Source: Bacilli bacterium (GTDB lineage Bacteria > Bacillota_I > Bacilli_A > RF39 > UBA660). Taken from it: a stretch of 64,000 nucleotides of DNA. This document shows, piece by piece, positions 16,560 through 24,421 of this stretch (the first letter of the stretch is position 1; the number at the start of each line of letters is the position of its first letter). The stretch lies in the NCBI GenBank assembly GCA_016297695.1, contig JAEDGC010000005.1:1-64000 (forward strand). Direction: 5' to 3'. The notes beneath the pieces are model-generated. The model was not told the origin of the DNA. It did no database searches and saw only the letters and a list, made by a program, of their open reading frames with translations. The translations under genes and the position numbers were made by a program.

Positions 16560-16915
16560 AATGTCTTTTCTGAATATTCATGACTATAATTAATTTTTTC
16601 ATCAAATTCAACATAATCCAAGTAAATCATACGAATTAAGTACCAATTTCCAGTACTTGGATCCATTATAATTAAATGATCTCTACCTGCTTCTTCAATA
16701 ATTCCATCATAGATTTTATTTTGCCATGCTGTAGAATCAGGATAAGATACATAAGCTTTTACTTTTTTTCCTTTATTCAATCTTAAAATATTTTCAATAT
16801 AGCTTTGTTCCATTGGCATAGTATCATAATAATTAGTATTTCCTGGTGGAGTTGTAGGCATTACATCATTTGTTGCTGTTGGAAATGTTGGATTTTGGAA
16901 ATAACTTCCATTCAA
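16556..16915 (-). CDS. gerQ: Spore coat protein GerQ
   Basis: 119 residues. The C-terminal two thirds match the GerQ core: YIENILRLNKGKKVKAYVSY, IIEEAGRDHLIIMDPSTGNWYLI and YLDYVEFDEKINY. The N-terminal 40 residues are Pro/Asn/Thr-rich, as usual for this coat protein. In Bacillus GerQ is a transglutaminase-crosslinked inner coat component needed for the localisation of CwlJ. Translation starts at TTG, nine bases after GAGGTGA. Its presence implies that the organism or its recent ancestor forms endospores. Confidence 0.88.
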   Translation of the reverse strand: MNGSYFQNPTFPTATNDVMPTTPPGNTNYYDTMPMEQSYIENILRLNKGKKVKAYVSYPDSTAWQNKIYDGIIEEAGRDHLIIMDPSTGNWYLIRMIYLDYVEFDEKINYSHEYSEKTF

Positions 16916-17096
16916 ATTTTATCACCTCTATTTAAAATATATTTATACTTTAAAATAATATTACTAATACGCATTAATACGTATTTTTTTAAAATTTTTA
17001 TAATAATTAAAGATTATAAAATTCATAGTAATTTCATTTATAAGCCCTTTGAAAAAGATAAATTTTATAGTATAATTAATAAGAATAGAGGGTGAT

Positions 17097-18005
17097 ATGA
17101 TGAACCTAGATTTTAATAAGATAATTAATACAGTAAATTCCAAAAACTTATTCTTAAGAATTGTTGTAACAATCATTGGATCATTTTTATTAGCAATTAA
17201 TTACAATCTTTTTTTAGAACCTAATAATTTGGTTATTGGGGGATTAAGTGGACTTGCAGTATTATTTAAAAAAATTTTTTCTTGGAATGCAACAATCTTT
17301 ATTTATGTAGCAACTGCAATTTTAATCTTAATTGGATTAATTTTACTTGATAAAGAAGAAATTTTTAAGGGATTATTTGTTTCTCTTTTATATCCTTTTT
17401 TTATAACATTTACATTACCTCTTTGTAACATCATATCTAAATATTTAAATTTTAATGATACAATTTTAATTGCACTTATAACATCAATGTTATTTGGATT
17501 TGCAAATGGGATTATATATAAGGCGGGATTTAATACTGGTGGTTCTGATATATTAATGAAAATAATAAATAAATATGGAAAAATTTCTGAAGGAAAAGCA
17601 ACATTTGCAATGAACATAGTAATTGTAATAGCTGGTGGTTTAGTATTTAATATAAATAATGTAGCATATTCTGCCATAATTCTTTATTTAAGTAGTATGA
17701 TTATTGATAAAATGATAATTGGAATATCTACTAGTAAATTATTTTATATAAAAACCGATAAAATTAATGAAGTAAAAGATTTTATTATTAAAGAGCTAAA
17801 AACTGGAGTAACAATTATTAATGTTGAAGGTGGATATTCAGCTAAAAAAGGAAAACTTATAATGTGTGTTGTAGATAATATGGATTATTATTTATTTAAA
17901 GAATCAGTACTTGAAATAGATCCAAAAGCATTCTTTATAATTGATGATTGTTATGAAGTTACAGGCGGAGTAAAAAGAGAAAGAATTAATTTAATAGAAG
18001 GGTGA
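17097..18005 (+). CDS. YitT-family membrane protein
   Basis: 302 residues. Five to six transmembrane helices (DUF161) with NLFLEPNNLVIGGLSGLA and KAGFNTGGSDILMKIINKY, then the cytoplasmic DUF2179 domain with TGVTIINVEGGYSAKKGKLIMCVV. Function of the family is unclear. The promoter TTGAAA-16-TATAAT lies just upstream. It leads a likely operon with ftsE-ftsX and an M23 effector. Confidence 0.88.
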   Translation: MMNLDFNKIINTVNSKNLFLRIVVTIIGSFLLAINYNLFLEPNNLVIGGLSGLAVLFKKIFSWNATIFIYVATAILILIGLILLDKEEIFKGLFVSLLYPFFITFTLPLCNIISKYLNFNDTILIALITSMLFGFANGIIYKAGFNTGGSDILMKIINKYGKISEGKATFAMNIVIVIAGGLVFNINNVAYSAIILYLSSMIIDKMIIGISTSKLFYIKTDKINEVKDFIIKELKTGVTIINVEGGYSAKKGKLIMCVVDNMDYYLFKESVLEIDPKAFFIIDDCYEVTGGVKRERINLIEG

Positions 18006-18010
18006 AATTA

Positions 18011-18712
18011 ATGAAGTTAATTAGTATTCAAAATTGTTATAAAGTATATAAAAATGGTGTTACTGCAATTGCTGATTTATCGCTTGAAATAGATAAGGGC
18101 GAATTTGTTTTCATAATTGGTTCAACTGGATGCGGTAAATCTACTTTAATAAAAATGTTATATCGAGAAGAAAGACCTACAAAAGGAAATATTAATATTG
18201 GTGGGATAAATGTTGCAAAGTTAAGAAATAGTAAAGTTTATAAATTAAGAAGAAAATTAGGGATAGTATTTCAAGATTTTAAATTACTTCCTAAACTTAC
18301 TGTTTATGAAAATGTTGCCTTTGCATTAGAAAGTATTGGAATGAAAGATAAGGATATAAGACCTAAAGTAATTGAGGCTTTAGATAAAGTAGGTCTTAAA
18401 GAACGAATAAGAAGTTATCCAAGAGAATTATCTGGTGGTGAACAACAAAGAGTTTGTATTGCAAGAGCAATAGTAAATGAGCCAAAAATATTAATATGCG
18501 ATGAACCAACAGGTAACTTAGATCCTTCAACATCAAAAGAAATTATGGAAATTTTGAATAAACTTAACAAAGAATATGAAACTACTGTAGTCATGGTAAC
18601 TCATGATAAAGATATTGTTAATAAAATGAAGAAAAGAGTTATATCACTTGATAATGGCGTTTTAGTAAGTGATGCTATGAAAGGAAGTTATAAAGTTCAT
18701 GAAAATGTTTAG
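18011..18712 (+). CDS. ftsE: Cell-division ABC ATPase FtsE
   Basis: 233 residues. Walker A GSTGCGKST, Q loop FQDFKLLP, signature LSGGEQQR, Walker B ILICDEPTGNLDP and the H-loop THD are all intact. FtsE pairs with FtsX and powers activation of a periplasmic or surface peptidoglycan hydrolase. The in-frame GTG at 18002 overlaps the ribosome binding site GGTG, so ATG 18011 is taken. It overlaps ftsX by 14 bases. Confidence 0.96.
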   Translation: MKLISIQNCYKVYKNGVTAIADLSLEIDKGEFVFIIGSTGCGKSTLIKMLYREERPTKGNINIGGINVAKLRNSKVYKLRRKLGIVFQDFKLLPKLTVYENVAFALESIGMKDKDIRPKVIEALDKVGLKERIRSYPRELSGGEQQRVCIARAIVNEPKILICDEPTGNLDPSTSKEIMEILNKLNKEYETTVVMVTHDKDIVNKMKKRVISLDNGVLVSDAMKGSYKVHENV

Positions 18713-19592
18713 ATATTTAAAAAGAGGTTTGAGGGACTCATTTAAAAGTGTATTTAGAAACTTTTCACTTTCTATGGCAGCAGTAGCATGCTCTGTAATT
18801 ACTTTAATACTTGTATCTGTTTCAATAGTTATATCATATAATGTTGATTCAATTACTAAAAAACTTGAAAGTGAATTAACAATTGTGGTTTATTTAAAAA
18901 AAGAAGTTCCTATTGAACAAATAGAAAATTTAAAGAATTCTTTTGTTAAAATGAAAAATGTTGAAGAAGTTGTTTTTAAAGATAACGAAGAATGGAAATT
19001 AGAAATGAAAGAGTATTCCGAGACATATAGTACTACATTAGATTATTTGGAAGAAAATCCGTTATTAGATTCATTTATTATCAAAGTAAAAGATGTAAAT
19101 TATTTAAAAGAAACAACTAATGAAATAAGAGAATTTGAATATGTAGAAAGTGCTAATTATGGTGAAGGAATGGCTGAAAATTTAATATCAGCATTTACTA
19201 TAATAAAAAATATAACAATATTTATAGTTTTAGCTTTAGTATTTGTAACAGCTTTCTTAATAAGTAATACCATTAAGCTTACAATATTCTCACGTCGTAG
19301 TGAGATAGAAATTATGAGATTAGTTGGTTCTTCAAATTCAACAATTAAATTACCATTTATATTTGAAGGATTTATTTTAGGATTTTTAGGAAGTATAATT
19401 CCAATACTTATTACAATTTATGGATATGTTCTTTTATATGATCATTTTGATGGATATATATTATCACCAATTATTACATTGGTAAAACCATTTAATTTTG
19501 TTATATATGTATCTATAATATTACTTGCAATTGGTTGTATAATTGGTATGTTTGGAAGTTATAGGGCAGTTAGAAAGTATTTAAAGATATAA
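18699..19592 (+). CDS. ftsX: Cell-division membrane protein FtsX
   Basis: 297 residues with four predicted transmembrane helices: one after the N-terminus (about 20-45), an extracellular domain (50-165) and three at the C-terminus. The cytoplasmic segment SRRSEIEIMRLVGSSNSTIKLPFIFEG is typical of FtsX. The extracellular loop contacts the hydrolase effector, here presumably the next gene, which overlaps by one base. Confidence 0.95.
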   Translation: MKMFRYLKRGLRDSFKSVFRNFSLSMAAVACSVITLILVSVSIVISYNVDSITKKLESELTIVVYLKKEVPIEQIENLKNSFVKMKNVEEVVFKDNEEWKLEMKEYSETYSTTLDYLEENPLLDSFIIKVKDVNYLKETTNEIREFEYVESANYGEGMAENLISAFTIIKNITIFIVLALVFVTAFLISNTIKLTIFSRRSEIEIMRLVGSSNSTIKLPFIFEGFILGFLGSIIPILITIYGYVLLYDHFDGYILSPIITLVKPFNFVIYVSIILLAIGCIIGMFGSYRAVRKYLKI

Positions 19593-20800
19593 TGAAGAAG
19601 ATAACAAATATATTTTTATCACTATTAATTCTTATAACATGGATTATCGGCCCTATACCAGTTAATGCTGCAAGTGATCCACAAACTCTTGGTGATTTAA
19701 AAAATGAATTAGCAGCTTTAAAAAAGAAAAAAAGTGATAATGATGCAAATCAAAAATATACTCAACAACAAATTAATGCTAGAGAGCAAGCTATAAGAAA
19801 TGCAGAATACGAAATAACAAAAGCTCAATCTGAAATGGAACAGGCAGAACAAAAAATAGAAGAATCAAATAATAAGATAAATTCTTTAAAAGAAGAAACA
19901 AAAAAGATGCTTATATTCTTACAACAAATGAAAAGTCAGAATGAATATTTAGAATATATTTCAGGAGCATCTTCGATGACTGATTTAGTAATGCGTATAC
20001 AAGCAGTTGAACAAATAACTTCTTATAATCAAGAATTTTTGAATAAACTAGAAGCTTTGATTAAAGAAAATGAAGAACTAAAAATAGAACTTGAAAAAAA
20101 GCAAAAAGATTTGGAAATTAAAATAGTAAATTATCAGGCAACTATTAAAAGTTTGTATGGCGATTTAGAATCATATGATAAATTTGCTTTAGATATTGAT
20201 ACTCAAATCAAAACAATGCAAAGTCAAGTAAATGCCTATATAAAATTATGTGCAAATAGTAGTAAAAGTTATTTAGGTGATAATGAATTATTATCTGATT
20301 GTACCAATGTACCTTATAACGCTGGATGGTTAAAGCCATTAAACAAAGGAACAGTAACTAGTACAATAGGAACTCGTTGGGGATCTTATCATAACGCACT
20401 AGATATTGGTGGAAATAAGGAAGGAACACCAATATATGCAGCTGCAGCTGGTACAGTTTCAGGTATTATTTGGCGTTATAGATGTGGTGGAAATATGGTT
20501 TATATAAATGTAACAGTCGGAGGTAAAAAATATACAACGTATTATTATCACTTATTAACAGTAAATGTAAGCTATGGACAAACTGTAACTCAAAATACAA
20601 TTATTGGTACAGTTGGAGGAGGTTCAACTTCTAAGAGTAATGGTGGTTATGATGGGTGTACAACTGGAGCACATTTACACTTTGGAGTAGCTAATGGTTA
20701 TTATACTGGCTCAATTTCTAGATCTAGTGTAATAACACCACCGGGATTTCCAAATTCAAAAGGGTATAAATTTAGTTCTAGAACAGATTATTATGGATAA
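19592..20800 (+). CDS. Secreted M23 peptidase with coiled coil, FtsEX effector
   Basis: 402 residues. Signal peptide (cleavage near residue 26, VNAAS), a long coiled coil (about 30-215, the interaction part in EnvC, PcsB and CwlO-type effectors), then an M23 domain with H267/D271 (HNALD) and H361-x-H363 (HLHF). It is coupled to ftsX, so it is very likely the peptidoglycan hydrolase, or hydrolase activator, switched by FtsEX. All four catalytic-domain ligands are present, so it is more likely an active enzyme than an EnvC-type degenerate activator. Confidence 0.92.
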   Translation: MKKITNIFLSLLILITWIIGPIPVNAASDPQTLGDLKNELAALKKKKSDNDANQKYTQQQINAREQAIRNAEYEITKAQSEMEQAEQKIEESNNKINSLKEETKKMLIFLQQMKSQNEYLEYISGASSMTDLVMRIQAVEQITSYNQEFLNKLEALIKENEELKIELEKKQKDLEIKIVNYQATIKSLYGDLESYDKFALDIDTQIKTMQSQVNAYIKLCANSSKSYLGDNELLSDCTNVPYNAGWLKPLNKGTVTSTIGTRWGSYHNALDIGGNKEGTPIYAAAAGTVSGIIWRYRCGGNMVYINVTVGGKKYTTYYYHLLTVNVSYGQTVTQNTIIGTVGGGSTSKSNGGYDGCTTGAHLHFGVANGYYTGSISRSSVITPPGFPNSKGYKFSSRTDYYG

Positions 20801-20825
20801 AAATGAGAATATTCTCATTTTTTTT
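20800..20825 (+). terminator. Rho-independent terminator
   Basis: Perfect palindrome AAATGAGAAT / ATTCTCATTT (20801-20820) with T8, ending the yitT-ftsEX-M23 operon. Confidence 0.92.
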
Positions 20826-20845
20826 GTCGATAAATGTCGAAAGTA

Positions 20846-20873
20846 TTGCAAAAGAAAAATAAGGATATATAAT
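20846..20873 (+). promoter_or_regulatory. Promoter of the small membrane peptide (copy B)
   Basis: TTGCAA (20846-20851) and TATAAT (20868-20873), 16-bp spacer. The predicted start near 20880 gives an approximately 87-nt 5' leader before the peptide start codon. This promoter is cut off in copy A by the window edge. Confidence 0.65.
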
Positions 20874-20903
20874 AAACGCTTGAGAAGCAGAAAAAAGATG
20901 TTT

Positions 20904-20961
20904 ATCACTTTTCTATCTAAGGACAAAAGTTTTCAGGGGAGAAGAAGTAAAGGAAAGTGAT
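20904..20961 (+). promoter_or_regulatory. 5' leader stem sequestering the toxin-like Shine-Dalgarno
   Basis: ATCACTTTTCT (20904-20914) can pair with AGGAAAGTGAT (20951-20961) over 11 bp, with one G-T pair. The second arm contains the ribosome binding site (AAGGAAAG) of the 26-residue peptide. Sequestered ribosome sites in long leaders are a known feature of type I toxin mRNAs. No folding calculation was run. Confidence 0.5.
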
Positions 20962-20966
20962 TGGTT

Positions 20967-21047
20967 ATGGATAAAAAAGATTTAACAATCTTTAGATTAT
21001 TTATAATTATTTTTATATTGCTTTATATACTTGCAAAAGTAATATAA
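20967..21047 (+). CDS. 26-residue membrane peptide, type I toxin-like (copy B)
   Basis: Same length and reading frame as the ORF at 20, with one amino-acid change (I to A at position 23). One hydrophobic helix follows a charged start. It is preceded by its own promoter and by a leader that can hide the ribosome binding site, and is followed by a converging antisense RNA. Conservation of both protein and RNA parts across two loci makes a coding, regulated toxin-like gene the best reading; the biological effect is unknown. Confidence 0.68.
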   Translation: MDKKDLTIFRLFIIIFILLYILAKVI

Positions 21048-21052
21048 GGAAT

Positions 21053-21145
21053 AAAAAAAGCATCTTTATTCTAAACCTGAATAAAGGTGCTACCAACAAA
21101 CATGTGGTAAGCATCAGTCCTTAAAGAAATGTCTGCTTCTCACTA
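21053..21145 (-). ncRNA. Putative antisense (antitoxin-like) RNA, copy B
   Basis: Minus-strand promoter TTGTCA (21174-21179) / TATTAT (21151-21156) with a 17-bp spacer should start near 21144. The transcript terminates at the 12-bp hairpin 21090-21079 / 21071-21060 followed by seven T. It is complementary to the expected 3' UTR of the peptide mRNA. Layout and size (about 90 nt) are close to RatA/SR4-type antitoxin RNAs of Bacillus. Confidence 0.66.
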
Positions 21146-21150
21146 AATAA

Positions 21151-21202
21151 ATAATAACATATTTTTTTTCTCTTGACAAGAGCCTCTGGGGGGGGGTATA
21201 AT
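21151..21202. promoter_or_regulatory. Shared -35 divergent promoters with G9 spacer (copy B)
   Basis: Plus strand: TTGACA (21173-21178), 18-bp spacer and TATAAT (21197-21202), toward the gene at 21239. Minus strand: TTGTCA / TATTAT toward the antisense RNA. The plus spacer ends in nine consecutive G (21188-21196) touching the -10. A homopolymer there can change length by slipped-strand mispairing and alter promoter strength. Confidence 0.72.
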
Positions 21203-21238
21203 GGTAATATAGAATATACTAGTAGGGAGTGAGTCGAT

Positions 21239-22003
21239 TTGAAAAAAATAAGTGATAAATTACAAATTTTAGGTTTATTAATAGTAGGAATAGTAATATC
21301 AAGTATAATAGCAACTAAAGCAGCAACAACCTTATCAAGCTCATCAGTATATTATGATACCTCAAAAAGTGGAGGATCATCAAGTAATGTAAATGGAGCA
21401 ATAGATGAATTATATTCATTAACTACAGATAGAGAAAAATTAAAAGCAGAGATTTTAGATTTAACATGGCCAGTAGGTAGTGTATATATATCTACTACAG
21501 ATAGTAGTGTAGAAAGTGTTCAAGAAAGATTTGGAGGAACATGGTTAAAATATGCAGAAGATATGACATTAGTCGGAGCATCATCAAGTAAAGCAGTAAA
21601 TACAACAGGTGGATCATCAACTGTCACATTAAGTACTTCAAATTTACCAAGTCATAGCCATGTAATACCTGCTTTAACCGTATCAAGCTGGAGTGGAGAA
21701 CATAGTCATTATGTAGAAGATCAATATTTAAATCAATATGTCTCTAGTTTAAAGGGATGGAATGTTGCTAATATAGGAGATCAAGGAACATTAGGCGGTT
21801 ATGGAATTGCACGTGCTTCAATTGTTAATAAGGGTGAAGAACATTTAGGAATACCTGCCTTTTATACTAATGGTTCTACAATAACAGTAAGCGGCCAAAC
21901 AACAACAGCATCAAATACAACATCATGTACAAATTGTAGTGGATTATCATTTAGTATTCAAAATCCATATACAGCAGTATATATGTACAAAAGAACAGCA
22001 TAA
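21239..22003 (+). CDS. Secreted or anchored protein with tail-collar-like knob
   Basis: 254 residues, TTG start after GTAGGGAGTGAG. An N-terminal hydrophobic helix (about 10-27, ending near ATKAA) serves as signal or anchor. The rest is paralogous to the C-terminal half of the protein at 293: WPVGSVYIST, FGGTWLKY, NLPSHSHVIP, CTNCSG and the terminal YTAVYMYKRTA. It lacks the two-Cys middle domain of its paralog. The expected role is surface binding, by analogy with tail-collar domains. Its promoter contains a G9 tract. Confidence 0.7.
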   Translation: MKKISDKLQILGLLIVGIVISSIIATKAATTLSSSSVYYDTSKSGGSSSNVNGAIDELYSLTTDREKLKAEILDLTWPVGSVYISTTDSSVESVQERFGGTWLKYAEDMTLVGASSSKAVNTTGGSSTVTLSTSNLPSHSHVIPALTVSSWSGEHSHYVEDQYLNQYVSSLKGWNVANIGDQGTLGGYGIARASIVNKGEEHLGIPAFYTNGSTITVSGQTTTASNTTSCTNCSGLSFSIQNPYTAVYMYKRTA

Positions 22004-22027
22004 ATTCACAAATGTGAATTTTTTTTT
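22003..22027 (+). terminator. Rho-independent terminator
   Basis: Eight-bp stem AATTCACA / TGTGAATT with T9. Confidence 0.88.
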
Positions 22028-22077
22028 ATCTTTTTGTGATAAAATAGTTATGATAATTTAAATTAGCGAGGTGCATA

Positions 22078-22650
22078 ATGGGAAAAAATAAAGATATGTT
22101 TACTATTTTTTTGAAAGTGATGAAAAATGATAAAAAAACTATTAATTTAATTATGCCTAAAAATTATGTTAAAACAATAAAAGATATTGATTATAAAAAA
22201 TTACTAAATGATGGTTATAAAAATTTAATATTTGATATAGATAATACTATAATGCCAGTAAATGATATAAATGTTTCAAATGAATTAATTGAATTTTTTA
22301 ATAAACTTAAAAAAGATTTTAATATATGTTTAATATCTAATAATAAAGAAAATAGAGTAAATCCAGTAAAAAATAAATTAAAGGTTTTAGCTATTGCAAA
22401 TGCATGTAAACCAAGTAAATATGCTTATGATAAGTCTTTAAAACTATTGAATGCTAAAAGTGATAATACAGTTATGATAGGTGATCAAATGCTTTCAGAT
22501 ATGGTGTTTGCCAATCGATTTAATTTATACGCAATACTAGTTGAACCTTTTTCTAATAAATATGATATCAAAACGGGTATTAATAGAATTTTACAAAATA
22601 TATTAATGAAAAAATTAAAGGATAAAATACAAAGATATAAATACTTTTAG
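22078..22650 (+). CDS. YqeG-family HAD IIIA phosphatase
   Basis: 190 residues. HAD motif I FDIDNTIMP (about residue 58), motif II LISNN and motif IV region VMIGDQMLSDMVFAN with the acidic pair. Matches YqeG, the PGP-like phosphatase family conserved in Firmicutes. It is a candidate phosphatidylglycerophosphate phosphatase by distant homology. Next to whiA with a 14-base gap. Confidence 0.87.
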   Translation: MGKNKDMFTIFLKVMKNDKKTINLIMPKNYVKTIKDIDYKKLLNDGYKNLIFDIDNTIMPVNDINVSNELIEFFNKLKKDFNICLISNNKENRVNPVKNKLKVLAIANACKPSKYAYDKSLKLLNAKSDNTVMIGDQMLSDMVFANRFNLYAILVEPFSNKYDIKTGINRILQNILMKKLKDKIQRYKYF

Positions 22651-22664
22651 AGAGGAACGATTAT

Positions 22665-23567
22665 ATGACTTTTTCAGCTAGATTAAAAGAAGAAATTGCA
22701 TCTATTCCAGTAAATATAATGGAAGCAAGAATTGAACTTTATGCATTGCTTAGATTTGATGGTAAATTTGAAAATAATAAGATAACAATTACATTAGAAA
22801 ATGCAAGTATTGCCAGAAGAATATATAAACATGTTAAAGAAATTTTTAATATAAATATAAAGGTTATAGTACGTAATCAGAAAAGATTTAGAGTTAAACA
22901 AATATATATATTAGAACTTAATGAAAAGGTTAATTTTATCAAAGAATCATTAGAACTTAAAAGCGATTATATTGAGACTAAAGAAGATATGATTTCTTTT
23001 TTAAGAGGTGCTTTTTTAGCAACAGGATCAATTACTGATCCAAGTACTAGTGGATATCATTTGGAGTTTGTATTTCATAAAATTAGTGATGCCAAACTTG
23101 TTGATAAGTTGTTAAAATCATTTAATTTTGATTCAAAAATTTTAAAACGTAGTAATAGGTATATGGTGTATATAAAAAGTGCTGAAGAAATAAGTGATGT
23201 CATAAAACTTTTAGGAGCGATTAATAGTTTATTTTATTTTGAAGATATAAGAATATATCGAGATCATAAAAATATGGTTAATCGTTTAAATAATTGTGAA
23301 ATAGCTAATCAAGAAAAAAGTTTAACAACAGGAATGAAACAAGTAGAATATATAAATTATTTAAAAGATAATGATTTAATGTCATTACTTGATGAAAATA
23401 GTAAAATAGTTTGTGAATATAGATTAAAATATCCAGAATCTTCTTACACTGAACTAGCTGAAATTATATCATTAGAAACTGATTATAAGATAGGTAAATC
23501 GGGTATTAATCATAATTTTATTAAAGTAAAAAATTTGGTAAATAAACATAAAAATATGGCTAAATAA
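22665..23567 (+). CDS. whiA: DNA-binding protein WhiA
   Basis: 300 residues. The N-terminal half is a degenerate LAGLIDADG homing-endonuclease-like domain ([12 protein letters not shown]...GYHLEFVFH) and the C-terminal part a helix-turn-helix with [16 protein letters not shown] and [14 protein letters not shown]. WhiA regulates division or sporulation genes in Gram-positive bacteria. Convergent with clpP, overlapping its 3' end by eight bases. Confidence 0.95.
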   Translation: MTFSARLKEEIASIPVNIMEARIELYALLRFDGKFENNKITITLENASIARRIYKHVKEIFNINIKVIVRNQKRFRVKQIYILELNEKVNFIKESLELKSDYIETKEDMISFLRGAFLATGSITDPSTSGYHLEFVFHKISDAKLVDKLLKSFNFDSKILKRSNRYMVYIKSAEEISDVIKLLGAINSLFYFEDIRIYRDHKNMVNRLNNCEIANQEKSLTTGMKQVEYINYLKDNDLMSLLDENSKIVCEYRLKYPESSYTELAEIISLETDYKIGKSGINHNFIKVKNLVNKHKNMAK

Positions 23568-24129
23568 TTTCATCTATTAAGCCATATTTTTTTGCTTCAT
23601 AAGCATCCATAAAATTATCTCTATCAGTATCTTTGTTTATTTTTTTTATGCTTTGACCAGTTTTATCAGATAGTATTTTATTTAATTTAGATTTCAACTT
23701 GGTAATTCTTTCACAAGCTATTTTTATTTCAGTTGCTTGTCCACTTACACCTCCAAGTGGTTGATGTATCATAACTTCACTATTAGAAAGAGCATATCTT
23801 TTACCTTTTTTTCCACACGCAAGCAAGAATGCAGCCATACTAGCAGCAAGTCCAACTACTATAGTTTTAACATCACTTTTTATGTAATTCATAGTATCAT
23901 AAATAGCCATGCCACTAGTTATACTTCCTCCTGGTGAATTGATATATATTGAAATATCATCATTATTTAAAGAATCTAAATACAATAATTCACTTACAAC
24001 TATATTAGCCGTATTATCATTAATTTCTCCAGTAATAAAAATAATTCGATCTTTTAGTAATCTAGAATATAAATCATAAGCATATTCTTTATCATAACTT
24101 TTTTCTATTATAGTTGGTACTATATTCAT
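23560..24129 (-). CDS. clpP: ATP-dependent Clp protease proteolytic subunit
   Basis: 189 residues from the ATG at 24129; an earlier GTG overlaps the Shine-Dalgarno AGGTG. The catalytic triad is Ser97 (LAASMAAF), His122 (MIHQPLGG) and Asp171. The tetradecameric serine protease works with Clp ATPases. The only large Clp ATPase in this window (49162) looks like ClpB and lacks an obvious ClpP-binding loop, so the partner (ClpX or ClpC) is probably elsewhere. Confidence 0.95.
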   Translation of the reverse strand: MNIVPTIIEKSYDKEYAYDLYSRLLKDRIIFITGEINDNTANIVVSELLYLDSLNNDDISIYINSPGGSITSGMAIYDTMNYIKSDVKTIVVGLAASMAAFLLACGKKGKRYALSNSEVMIHQPLGGVSGQATEIKIACERITKLKSKLNKILSDKTGQSIKKINKDTDRDNFMDAYEAKKYGLIDEII

Positions 24130-24233
24130 TTTAATCACCTAATAATATATTAGTTTAAATATTTAATTTTTATTCAATATTTAATCGACAAAAAATCTAA
24201 ATTTTATATGTTAACATTTTATTGGTGATTAAA

Positions 24234-24413
24234 ATGAAAGTTAAAGTCTTTGATGAAAATCATGAAAAAGATTTAGAAGAAAGTGTTAATAATTTTCTAA
24301 GTAGTACAAATTGTGATATAATAGATATCAAGTATCAAGTTGCTATATCCTTATTTGGAGAAGAACAAATTTATTGTTTTTCAGCAATGATTATATATAT
24401 TAATAAAGAATGA
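24234..24413 (+). CDS. Sporulation protein Cse60 family
   Basis: 59 residues starting at ATG 24234 (GGTG seven bases upstream). MKVKVFDENHEKDLEESVN at the N-terminus and EEQIYCFSAMIIY near the C-terminus match the short Cse60 family, whose Bacillus member is a sigma-E-dependent sporulation gene of unknown function. It is divergent from clpP and leads into the flippase gene. Together with gerQ it supports an endospore programme. Confidence 0.78.
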   Translation: MKVKVFDENHEKDLEESVNNFLSSTNCDIIDIKYQVAISLFGEEQIYCFSAMIIYINKE

Positions 24414-24421
24414 GTGGTAGA

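Larger units (their letters stand above)
20948..21238 (+). repeat. Leader cassette, copy B
   Basis: Near-copy of bases 1-292, again ending at the ribosome binding site of a collar-knob gene. Copy B differs in the promoter spacer (nine uninterrupted G, 18 bp) and the -10 (TATAAT). The stem of the antisense terminator and the antisense promoter elements are conserved exactly. Sequence upstream of 20948 has no counterpart visible in copy A because of the window edge. Confidence 0.9.

Noticed and set aside
16805..17095. 96-codon plus-strand frame opposite gerQ
   Set aside because: It is antisense to a recognised gerQ for its first third, has an Ile/Lys-rich composition without a family, and lacks a ribosome site.
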